The notes under the pieces are model-generated. The model saw nothing but the letters and a program-made list of their open reading frames with translations, was not told the origin of the DNA and ran no database searches. The translations under genes and the position numbers were made by a program. Shown here in pieces: positions 52,401 to 57,640 of a stretch of DNA of 57,640 nt. This DNA is from a virus, in IMG/VR virus record IMGVR_UViG_3300032268_000454, positions 1 through 57,640 of that record; one strand, written 5' to 3'. Each line of letters opens with the position of its first letter. The first letter of the stretch is position 1.

Positions 52401-55198
52401 ATGAGACGGGACAGAATCACAAAGCTTCGAAGTTGTTGGGGCATGTAAGTAAAATTGGGACTAGTATGGGACAAACCATCTCTATTGCTTACAGACTCTT
52501 AAAGCAGTTCCTTATGCAGTCTCCAGCCGGGATGGTTACTGAGTACGTGTCTCGACTTGCAGAGACAAGAGGCGCATTGAAGAACAAGGTGGGCGAGCAG
52601 CTAGGGTCGCTTGGGGAAGAGGTTAGGCAGGCTCAAGGTGAAGCTTTGGGTCTTACCCTGAACGACGCAGGGGTTCAGGCTTTGATTAAGCAGATCAACG
52701 ATCTGTATGGGCAGGCTTTAAGACAGGTTAACCAGGATGATCTAGCTACTATCATCAGGAATCATTACGCCGAGTTCAGCGGGGAAGAGCTTGTGAGCGT
52801 GCTGGCCAAACTTTTGCCGGAATATGAGAACAAGCCTCTGCTGTTTGAGTTGGCCGACATGGTTCAAAAGAACATGCAGACCCAGCTCGGCAAGGCTTTG
52901 AGCCTGCGTGGCCGTACGCTCCGTAGGAATATTGTAAACCGCAAAGGTATGAACAATGCCGAGCTTCGAGCCGAGCGTATCGAGCAGTTGATTGGGGAGA
53001 TGCATGAGGTTGTAAAGCCACCGATCTCCAAGTCCGGTAACACCATCGAGGATGCTATCTCAGGCGACGCCAGAAAGATCCTTGAGCTGGCCGCGCTAGG
53101 CGCAATCAATGATGACGTTGTTCTCTCAACCATTGAAAGCCTGGGCAAGTTCCCTTCGTTCGATGTAAACACAGCTGAGACTCTTCGAAGGATGATGGTC
53201 GATGCTTCGAGAACGCCTTATGGGTTTCAGCGGGATAGAAAGTTTAACGAAGCCCTTAAGATTTTACACAACGCCACCAAGTCCGATGCTCTACCTCAGG
53301 TTTCCGCATATTGGTACATGTCTATGCTATCTGGTCCAGCGACATTCTGGATGAACTTTATTTCGACGGCTATTAAGGCGGTTGCCGATATCGCAACCTA
53401 TTCTGTGGCGGCAGCCACGGCCCGTGGAAACCCAGCCCTGGCAATTAAATACATGACGCTAGGGTATAAAACATTCTTAGCGTCTTTGAACACCATCGCT
53501 TTAGCTGAGGCAAAGGGAATTCTGCTTCATGGTGACATCAACCCAAGGACAAACGGTAAGTACGTAGATGAGGCCAGCATCAATGCCTTGGAATCTATGG
53601 GAACCGATACCTTGATGAAGAAGGTGCTGTCCAAGGGTAAATATATTTTCAGGATTATGTCTGCTTCAGACGCATTGTTCGGCCGTTCCGCGATGGAAGG
53701 ATTCGCCGCTATTCAAGCTCAGATCCAAGCAATCGAGAATGTGGAAGGCGGGATAAGTAATCTTTCGATTGAAGAGGAGACCGCAAGACTGCTCAATCAA
53801 ACAGATGCCTTCGTGGAGCAGGCCACAAAGCAGGCTATCGGCGAAAAGTTGACTCCTGGTACGGCAGATTTCACGAAGCGGGTGTACGAACTTCGCGACT
53901 TGGCGATCCAGGCTGACCCGGAAAGAGCTTCGATCATGCGTCGGGCTGAAGACCTGTCGCTTTACTCGACATACAACAACAAACCTTACGGGCTGTTGGG
54001 GCATATCGCCGAAGGCATTGGCGCCTTGTCCAGGGAACACCCAATTCTTGTCCCGCTGTTTGTTCCTTTCACCAAGATCGTATCGAACGTAACCAACGAG
54101 AGTATTAACTACACTCCCATCGGCGCATACCGAGCCTTTAAAGCTTGGAAAGAAGCCGGTACGAAAACTACAAGCGGGTTAGCTAAAACCGTAGATCAAA
54201 TGGAACAGATCAAGAAGATTGAGCAGGGCAGTCTCTATGCCATCCAGGCTGTTATCGGAACAAGCGCCATGGTTGTGTTGGCCGGCCTAGCAGGAATGCT
54301 GAAGGACGATGACGATGACGGCCAAGACGACGGCTTTACTATCACCGGTGGCGGACCTTCGGATCCTGCGGCCAGGAAGCAGGCAAGGGAGGGTGGTTAT
54401 TCTCCTTACTCATTCTCCTTTGGCGGCAACAGCGTCAAGCTCAGCTACCTATCAACACCTTTAGCAATTCCTTTGTCGATTGTCGGAACGTGGTTCGATC
54501 AATCCAACTACCCAAGAGGCCGCGAGAAAGACATGACCGAGAAGCTAACCTCGGCCGCGCTCGCCGTCGCCCAGGTGCCCTTCAACCAATCATTCCTTCA
54601 AGGGTTGTCTAACTTGTTTAAGATGCTGGACGGAACTTCTGAAGGTCAGGACGTGTCAGCACTACAGAACTTCTTCTCCGGTGCGGTTGGTAACGTGGTC
54701 CCGAACGTCCTCAAGCAAGCCGACCAGATCTTTGAACCCATCCCACAACAGCAAACAAGCTTTGTCGGCAAGTGGTTGTTTAACAAAGTGCCAATCTTGA
54801 AGAGCATGACTGGAACGCCTCAACTCAATGTGTTGGGTGAGGTGGTCAACGCCCCGGCCGGAGCAGAGAGAATGTTCTTCCTTCAAAGGTTTATCAACAC
54901 CTCGGAAGCTGACCCGTTGTTCAAACTTTTGATGGCTAAAAACGCCTTTATCCCGGACGCAAGAAGGGGAACTAAGATTGGAAACTATCAGTTGAACGAT
55001 GAGCAGTTCTATAAGTTTAGAGAACTTCGCGGCAAGGTGATTGCTCAGGTTGTTCGTAGGCCGTCCTTCTTTGCTATGGCAAAACGAATGGATGCAGACC
55101 AGTTGGATAGCTATCTACAAAAGTTAGGTCAGCAGGCGTCCGACTCAGCTAAGAGACAGCTGACTCCCGAGCTAATCAAACAAGGCGTAAAGTTGTAG
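43472..55198 (+). CDS. giant polyvalent internal virion protein with HExxH metalloprotease motif, 3908 aa
   Basis: One open frame of 11.7 kb, almost certainly ejected with the DNA. Traceable parts: helical head (1-130); Gly/Ala membrane-active segment (about 133-300); a possible Rossmann/SLOG-like domain (about 430-580, with S-D-F-V-I-V-V-G-N-D-D-T); a domain like the A1S_2505 phage family (about 650-800, V-F-G-T-D-V-A-G-R-H, then G-R-T-Y-A-L-P); long unassigned helical regions; a zinc metallopeptidase motif H-E-V-A-H at 2661-2665; helical repeats; a hydrophobic patch after 3285 and a membrane helix near 3587-3605 followed by an Asp run. This is the make-up of large polyvalent proteins. I see no N4-type RNA polymerase motifs. 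Confidence 0.8.
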   Translation: MQISDILQNEKFKGADPDQQEEILNLYEQAMHDEAFKPGNFNMRQYAQAKQEVDSAKTALNLQPDPRSTFQRMKDEFVSGMSSSMQAAKALRAVNGLDTPEEAAAELAEQERELQARPMARSMLKYQKAGGQGWVAPILNIFSNPEAAALIAAQGLGSSVPGLALGAAGSIGTKAAGGGKEAVLLSTMAGVGAGSAFVEGGSKILEDLREQAGDLQDTEAVAAILRDPSKLQEMKNRALARGVTVGAFDAASVALPSSMLFKTAKGLKGLAARGVGDAALQGMLGAAGEVAGSAAIGEESNPADAWAEFIGEMVPGMVELGLGGARTLIPQTEQAAQEKSKTNALFPSQTSAPTIQADKQKGQFDPARVAPAAVTKLANASTPGQSSTPGVDDALNGPEVVDVETLEGVGAPAGGTSPEDNMTKPKNDGAFTYHGSGFGSFSSVVETFAESQGLRRSGYKVATNQQEEEAYSDFDTTANPDEADQKNIDSSDFVIVVGNDDTLKNDVGQARSRNYALDQGKTLIEGRSADVLIPRVLDFIKANPDLANFTIIGPQDTAVRTTGKNREALNREALDTAREIMQTLGSIPKDQASRDLNTEANARRKASGMDYARASSPASIVAGLISPDRYTSRQESAQELLSEFDPATEPTANDRVLVFGTDVAGRHDKVYGPIAQRLGAEKGKTGAVGRTYALPIFDPSYKGPEGKDNRQGRGESFNPRSAKLEMQKFFDFAKQNPGKEFWLMFGAYPHTFSESQERAIFAGTQAPANVRFLGSTAANIFQGSIAPKSRVSVSRGKKSTRSASIPNVDRVLGESQALDPNDIDKDVSIGDRIRNKGKKSLRGIILSERQARELLSAANAERVERRREIVGTPKEGKIYNPAIAPGGITKLSSFPFTAFANSKKGTFLVRIKGVSEIGTEVDTQTAAELSQTNPQTIEAKRGIGKQYLVDLDYVSPVASDYRRTISKIYERETEVVTQAKASGQVTQIDADTLLASPQEAARPIGAQANLPGQVVVTVEPEPNTSELENNRARLDNELKQLQAREAEEFGSLSKDGGRNAPKKKGSINTDERKRVSDRIRELTLAVGYLDNQIRAERLNWLDSGIAKITEALIRNGGVVVIRNSPEWVKASVRELNAVFNSLVSPVDGSLSVYGVREDYDTDPAISGLSTTENKGSRKINDPKTSNKNTGKWYGAAPTSEMIEAKKDQAESSYMSQVFKGGPQTSLPPEDLAKHIESVLFDNNPERMRTKSMPALKNLTPQQVTTLKDAVNAVNSVKPGTKPTQASQKLLREALNIVKEYAENEKIASEMYLAVRDENTYALNQPGTYMKMLAKAIARDPRAGSLANLNLFLPGVGSVSFTPDQVQTFAKGELTGSVSPVAAKFTPADTTGLTEENSLEKQFKPNSLYLYDNKGQVLRVLPFSFRNRFIPNAGGVNIVPDTDVLHPTTSLKAFDTREMSAQKSLTAEELRDLSWAQSKGLLGEIPSTDWRGRFALDVSEKLSRGEPVVIADQDTIQFVRAYPGIFTGVVRHGDSIMVTEMKTAFGIVTSEAPVAGLSQDFTNVFYRLLQPFFALQENEFNKDIELGSKEENNFGLKKTFAQSPDDIVGGGVGSVGDTVPAFNAAGEAIPSVNKQLSEGERRFEEGLADESIPETETQKGAGEVSRGMGGVEYGKLLEPTEGAKEVKSARLNMLISPEKAELIRKADPEGKYVRMVVLPRISYIARTTGKEMPVTTKDGYAIVTGITDPRTGEYMGDKAPLPQRPTDEVASEEESLQAATAVAAEQDKLGQYIFLPKDISIQDLVSTYQNILSTIKGSSGPVLVSRDVLEFNQQLQALQNVVSFDATDDGFYLTGVYDNSKGEWIGQLPYGARRMTTGEVAALSREQAVDLGNNINEWLREKRAASVDTLSLDDVTFSDDEIKNRVLLLQAVAQSYLDGFGKTRESLEKGLANIMSLKTREKQNYLFLENVESRFQQAINEGAFDADELRLLPRLIEDAVNVFNSGVVYSPVDANDTTKGWNAGVSRKFPNTSGRPREHFLSRVKKSGIPEQEANNLVDNLNINQTETFKDSELMRRVFIETLLMSKTADGAKLNAVLNKILSEYEDMREQFGDEYLNESRPTNTLYGFVTALSVEGYGGVDGLAKRVVGIAANMKINEVSFVSLEGTTEKVESNETESKAIDVAFLPDQSGNDYDAQKDLAGDSYDTELDKYETLPTKDKRRKKYEAFINQMAEYREGLPFIRRAVHDIVMREGFGFTAGYVPTVYQGDEKAQQGLVFGKSNAQLDILFPTVKLKEESQIGDAGKGKGFLSGKLLNSIFGALPGIPSSFIEPAVLGQIAKEQYEGILQELVRNDMQEFSDAEKVRETLRQYEQEVVNEQSRASQLRKDIKQAGIPVSNKATPEVVAMNLAANPRRVGSLPKALLNILGNSPLASLRDASELLINRLRQQYKFAGTTLEQLMEQLIDPVGKFDGTLSPEELISPENDRARMRDMLFNVLLPAFENKESFDAASVLGQMRAINDPYRRQANLSRVRKIRADVSGASKYATEAGFSDAGVSFDQNLLNLQDPRQEKAMEYLRASARRKGLKNVNFQSNTTENYPVFTVRGSENAMDPVNSTIFVNPELLAEKLFQQNDIEFINERARNTYDKLTEQLMEQLIAHEVAHLSYFEQLRREYRARFPNGGVSWESYYNERVRDVSNFLRSDNNGLKVKLPGQRAVSVTEALGELYPETKQSDEVLVAEFLRLLLELDKSRGAKVFTEGLELQRSLQVEDRVSSLIRGQSRRQVMAMDEFARSQRKSFLGWLRTVLDSVFNLFSTLKASSDPRARELYTTYNKLSAIYDRFYSDYVAPPTVNTPTVETEGLLPMGDAFNRAKPIGAQRESAAAARRADLFEGRGGVPNYVEKTSPEEIAYLKNVGAIDAVESILSGLDAEKVAVWLSYNPLPDTTAAVEIGDQTFNLDNTQIFTLASYAISRFNETGQNHKASKLLGHVSKIGTSMGQTISIAYRLLKQFLMQSPAGMVTEYVSRLAETRGALKNKVGEQLGSLGEEVRQAQGEALGLTLNDAGVQALIKQINDLYGQALRQVNQDDLATIIRNHYAEFSGEELVSVLAKLLPEYENKPLLFELADMVQKNMQTQLGKALSLRGRTLRRNIVNRKGMNNAELRAERIEQLIGEMHEVVKPPISKSGNTIEDAISGDARKILELAALGAINDDVVLSTIESLGKFPSFDVNTAETLRRMMVDASRTPYGFQRDRKFNEALKILHNATKSDALPQVSAYWYMSMLSGPATFWMNFISTAIKAVADIATYSVAAATARGNPALAIKYMTLGYKTFLASLNTIALAEAKGILLHGDINPRTNGKYVDEASINALESMGTDTLMKKVLSKGKYIFRIMSASDALFGRSAMEGFAAIQAQIQAIENVEGGISNLSIEEETARLLNQTDAFVEQATKQAIGEKLTPGTADFTKRVYELRDLAIQADPERASIMRRAEDLSLYSTYNNKPYGLLGHIAEGIGALSREHPILVPLFVPFTKIVSNVTNESINYTPIGAYRAFKAWKEAGTKTTSGLAKTVDQMEQIKKIEQGSLYAIQAVIGTSAMVVLAGLAGMLKDDDDDGQDDGFTITGGGPSDPAARKQAREGGYSPYSFSFGGNSVKLSYLSTPLAIPLSIVGTWFDQSNYPRGREKDMTEKLTSAALAVAQVPFNQSFLQGLSNLFKMLDGTSEGQDVSALQNFFSGAVGNVVPNVLKQADQIFEPIPQQQTSFVGKWLFNKVPILKSMTGTPQLNVLGEVVNAPAGAERMFFLQRFINTSEADPLFKLLMAKNAFIPDARRGTKIGNYQLNDEQFYKFRELRGKVIAQVVRRPSFFAMAKRMDADQLDSYLQKLGQQASDSAKRQLTPELIKQGVKL

Positions 55199-55203
55199 GA
55201 TTA

Positions 55204-55232
55204 TTGACCACAAATCGCAAGTAATTAGAATA
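55204..55232 (+). promoter_or_regulatory. late-type promoter of the glucosaminidase gene
   Basis: TTGACC (55204-55209), N10, AGTA (55220-55223), N3, AGAATA (55227-55232). The ATG at 55240 lies 36 bases from the first T without a Shine-Dalgarno, predicting a leaderless mRNA. Confidence 0.6.
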
Positions 55233-55239
55233 TAAACAT

Positions 55240-56199
55240 ATGGCTACAAGACAAGAACAGATCGACTTTATCAAGGCAGCGGTTATCCCTGCCGAACGCG
55301 TAGCCGCAAGATTAGGAGTACCGAGCAACGCAGTCATGGCGCAGTGGGCTATGGAATCTGGATGGGGAACAAGCAAGCTCGCAAAGGCGGCAAATAATTT
55401 CGGGGGTATCAAGGAGTGGAAGGGTGGGCCGTCCGTGCGGATGCCGACCAAAGAGACTGTGAACGGCAAGGTGATTAACACCGAGGCTAACTTCAAAAAG
55501 TTTAATGACTTCAATCAGTACGCAGATGAGTACAGCAAGTTCTTATCCACTGACAGGTACAAGAATGTTCGTGGGCAAGCAGACCCTATGGGCTTTGCCA
55601 ATGCCCTAGCCACTTCTGGCTACGCCACAACCAATCCCCGTGAATATTCAAACTCTATCATGGGTGCGATGAAGAGTGTTGATCGCCTGCTTCCAGAGAT
55701 TAAGTCTTCAATGCCCGCAGCTAATCAGGCCACCAGTCAGCCAGTAGATGCGCAACCTGGGTTCTCCTTTAAAAAAGGGTCGGCCCGAATGGATAAGCCT
55801 ATGGACCCGAACACCTCGGTGGCTGCCGCAAGGATACCGAGTAGCCGAGATACGACTGGCGACGTAATTGATTGGTACAAGAGAAACACCCCGGACGGAA
55901 GTAATGAGGGGAAGTCTCCTTACGGGGAAGATATCATGTCTTCGACTAGCCCGAGTCGAGGTGCCTTGATGGGGAAGGGTATGGGTGAAGGAGCAATGGC
56001 TGGGAGTTCGGCTAGCCCAGGGTTTGATATTATGGGTGGCCTAGCTGGATTGCTTGAGGGATTTGCAGGGGCAGGGGATTCAGCTGGGTCGAACGCGACC
56101 AACACGATGCTCGCTGATTACGCTAATAGCCTGAACAAGCCGACCTTTGATTTTAAACAGCCAACTAAATATAAGTTCCCAGGGTTCTTTAACGGGTAG
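55240..56199 (+). CDS. virion-associated glucosaminidase-domain protein, 319 aa
   Basis: Residues 1-150 are a FlgJ/LytD-type glucosaminidase domain: A-V-M-A-Q-W-A-M-E-S-G-W-G with catalytic Glu39, N-N-F-G-G-I-K, and F-N-D-F-N-Q-Y-A-D-E-Y. It cleaves the glycan strands of peptidoglycan. Residues 165-319 are a Gly/Ser/Met-rich tail with G-L-A-G-L-L-E-G-F-A-G-A-G, unlike free endolysins. With its place among internal virion genes this points to a tail- or core-borne lysozyme that opens the wall at entry, rather than a lysis enzyme. Confidence 0.8.
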   Translation: MATRQEQIDFIKAAVIPAERVAARLGVPSNAVMAQWAMESGWGTSKLAKAANNFGGIKEWKGGPSVRMPTKETVNGKVINTEANFKKFNDFNQYADEYSKFLSTDRYKNVRGQADPMGFANALATSGYATTNPREYSNSIMGAMKSVDRLLPEIKSSMPAANQATSQPVDAQPGFSFKKGSARMDKPMDPNTSVAAARIPSSRDTTGDVIDWYKRNTPDGSNEGKSPYGEDIMSSTSPSRGALMGKGMGEGAMAGSSASPGFDIMGGLAGLLEGFAGAGDSAGSNATNTMLADYANSLNKPTFDFKQPTKYKFPGFFNG

Positions 56200-56201
56200 T
56201 C

Positions 56202-56363
56202 ATGGCCGGTAAGAAAAGAAAGCCACGACAGATTGCCCGTGAGGAATCTCCAGAAACAGACTGGCTTCTTTCCAAGCGTCCGGGCAGTCGCATGCCCTGG
56301 ACCTTCAAAGACAAGGATGATGACGGCGAAGATGATCAATGGGAAAAAGATCAAAAGCGATAA
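56202..56363 (+). CDS. small charged hypothetical protein, 53 aa
   Basis: A short gene two bases after the glucosaminidase stop. Starts MAGKKRKPRQ (very basic) and ends D-D-D-G-E-D-D-Q-W-E-K (acidic), with a W-L-L-S-K-R-P-G-S-R centre. The basic-acidic split suggests an assembly or DNA-contact peptide. No family recognised; position in the virion operon and tight spacing support it. Confidence 0.55.
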   Translation: MAGKKRKPRQIAREESPETDWLLSKRPGSRMPWTFKDKDDDGEDDQWEKDQKR

Positions 56364-56365
56364 TA

Positions 56366-56394
56366 TTGACTAATAATTGACAGTAGCTAAAAAG
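56366..56394 (+). promoter_or_regulatory. late-type promoter before the last gene
   Basis: TTGACT (56366-56371), N10, AGTA (56382-56385), N3, then AAAAAG, a poor -10. A second TTGACA begins at 56377. AAGGAG at 56392-56397 is a normal ribosome site eight bases before the ATG and overlaps the -10 place, so this member is either weak or uses another start. Confidence 0.5.
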
Positions 56395-56405
56395 GAGTAA
56401 TACAT

Positions 56406-57640
56406 ATGGCGACAGCAACAGCAACAGCAACCGATAAAGAAATAGCGAAGATAAGAGAATGGCTCAAGACGCAGCCCGCCGATAAGCAAAGTCGCTTGGG
56501 GGATATGCTTCAAAAAGGTTTGATAAAAGAAGTAAAGGCCGAACTCCCGGCTGGGTGGGCAAGTAAACAAGCCCCCGCACAAAGCGTACCCGCTGAGGCC
56601 AAAGCTCCTAAGGCTAAAAGCGGCAAGTTAAAATCGGTAGCTTCCAATCCTGCAGCCAAAGCTACAAAGGACGCGGTTACCGCTGAAGTCAGCGCGACCG
56701 CTAAAGCGGCAGCAGATACGGCGGGTAAAGCTGCAGCCGACACCGCTGGTAAAGCCAAGGGGTACTTCGGCAACTTGGGTGATGAGGCAAAGGTTATTGG
56801 GAAAGGAATTAAAAAGAATGTAGGTAAGGCAGCGGGTGGTTTATATCTTGGGGCGAATGTTCTCGGTAGAGGTAAAGAGTTTGTTGATGATGTAAGCGCC
56901 GGAAAGTCTTTTGGCGAGGCGCTTGATAAACCCAAATCAAACAGACAGCTGGCTCGGGCAGCTGTAGACACAGGGCTAACGGCAGCTGGTATTAAACTCG
57001 GTGGTCTTGCTGGGGGAGCTTTAAGAGTGCCCACTATCGGAGCGACGGCCGGCGGCATAGCGCTTCCTATGGCGGGTAATTATGTCATGGATAAACTCGG
57101 GATTTTACAAGATGAGCCCGCGACAAAAGGTGACGGGGCAAAGACTGAGCCCGCAAAGAACATGCCCTCTATCGGTTTTAATGAGGCCAGCGACTGGCTT
57201 AAAGCCAACAACATGGATGCTACCGAGGGTAACTTCCAAAAAGCTTTTCAGGAACTAAACAAGAAACAACAGGAGCAGATCAACAAGACTCCTGAACCCA
57301 AGCCTTCAGCCGATACTTTCAAACCTTCCGCCAAAGAATCCGTAGCGATGGCAGAGCAGGCAGTTAAAGCTCCCATCGGGATTCAGGACAAAGCCCCGGA
57401 GCCAGACATCATGTCCTTCCTGAGCAACCCCGACACACAAGGGATGATTGCCGAGCTGGCTGCCAAGCAGGCTAATCGAGTTCAGTCTGCCGGTAATATT
57501 CCCGACTTTAAACCGCGTAAAAAAAATGAAGATGATGAGGACGGCATGAGCCCCTCATCCACCACAACGGCGAACGTCCGACCCCCTCCACGTTTCTTTG
57601 TGAACACGGGAAGATTTGGCACCATGGCAGGTGGGGGATC
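56406..57640 (+). CDS. Ala/Lys-rich virion protein, truncated by the window end (411 codons seen)
   Basis: Open to the end of the window without a stop. Starts with five Ala-Thr alternations, then a short helix (I-A-K-I-R-E-W-L-K), a long Ala/Lys/Pro-rich part with repeated A-A-D-T-A-G-K-A, a Gly-rich hydrophobic stretch (about residues 135-220), and a C-terminal polar region with repeated K-P-S-A/P-E-P. It looks like a further internal or ejected virion protein. Strong ribosome site AAGGAG. The C-terminus is unknown because it lies outside the window. Confidence 0.65.
   Translation, partial: MATATATATDKEIAKIREWLKTQPADKQSRLGDMLQKGLIKEVKAELPAGWASKQAPAQSVPAEAKAPKAKSGKLKSVASNPAAKATKDAVTAEVSATAKAAADTAGKAAADTAGKAKGYFGNLGDEAKVIGKGIKKNVGKAAGGLYLGANVLGRGKEFVDDVSAGKSFGEALDKPKSNRQLARAAVDTGLTAAGIKLGGLAGGALRVPTIGATAGGIALPMAGNYVMDKLGILQDEPATKGDGAKTEPAKNMPSIGFNEASDWLKANNMDATEGNFQKAFQELNKKQQEQINKTPEPKPSADTFKPSAKESVAMAEQAVKAPIGIQDKAPEPDIMSFLSNPDTQGMIAELAAKQANRVQSAGNIPDFKPRKKNEDDEDGMSPSSTTTANVRPPPRFFVNTGRFGTMAGGG

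Noticed and set aside
43472-55198. An N4-like virion RNA polymerase in the giant protein.
   Set aside because: The size is right, but I could not find the T/D-x-x-G-R or R-x3-K-x6-Y-G type polymerase motifs; the recognisable parts fit a polyvalent protein instead.

Overview
The window looks like most of the genome of a temperate, short-tailed (podovirus-type) dsDNA phage, integrated or circularised, rather than ordinary bacterial chromosome. It has no bacterial housekeeping genes. It carries a tyrosine integrase beside the 3' half of a threonine tRNA (an attP-like core), a family A DNA polymerase replication block, a large terminase, portal, scaffold and major capsid protein, a lysis cassette, a nozzle-like protein, many fibre and lectin-like proteins, and a series of internal (ejected) virion proteins that includes one of 3908 residues. 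The last gene runs off the right end, so the genome is not complete here. The integrase has the N-x-x-R and M-G-N-S-P variants I associate with integrases of Verrucomicrobiota/Planctomycetota. That host guess is only moderate.

Layout. From the attP region (about 13.1-13.4 kb) transcription diverges. Leftward (13.1 to 0.7 kb) run integrase, a ribbon-helix-helix protein, an excisionase-like HTH protein, a Holliday-junction-resolvase-like nuclease, an SF2 helicase, a DUF2800-like PD-(D/E)XK nuclease, a possible ssDNA-binding protein, small unknowns, DNA polymerase I, a primase/SF3 helicase, a 2OG-Fe(II) oxygenase and small zinc-binding or basic proteins. Many of these genes overlap by ATGA/TTGA, and I recovered several genes under 60 codons from these junctions (1361, 4243, 6373 and 10730). 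The far left end (2-679) holds two leftward genes of late, virion type. Rightward run terminase, portal, scaffold, three large repeat/lectin-like proteins (18.9-24.5 kb), major capsid protein, two small tandem paralogues, a lysis cassette (candidate unimolecular spanin, holin, endolysin), a small nuclease, a nozzle-like protein, fibre/adhesin genes with a three-repeat adaptor protein in their midst (32.9-40.8 kb), and then internal virion proteins, the giant protein, a glucosaminidase and a truncated Ala-rich protein.

Regulation. Seven intergenic sites share a -35-like TTGAC, exactly 11 bases and then AGTA; two more have TACT (the reverse complement of AGTA) at the same place. At the terminase, portal, spanin, glucosaminidase and left-end genes the start codon lies 35-38 bases from the first base of the -35 hexamer and has no Shine-Dalgarno sequence, so the mRNAs should be leaderless or nearly so. 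The major capsid gene is the exception: it has a structured leader of about 190 nt and a strong Shine-Dalgarno. A 21-bp element occurs at both divergent starts (integrase and terminase), with a weaker copy beside the tRNA core. I see no phage RNA polymerase, so host polymerase presumably reads these promoters. A CI-type repressor is not obvious in the window.
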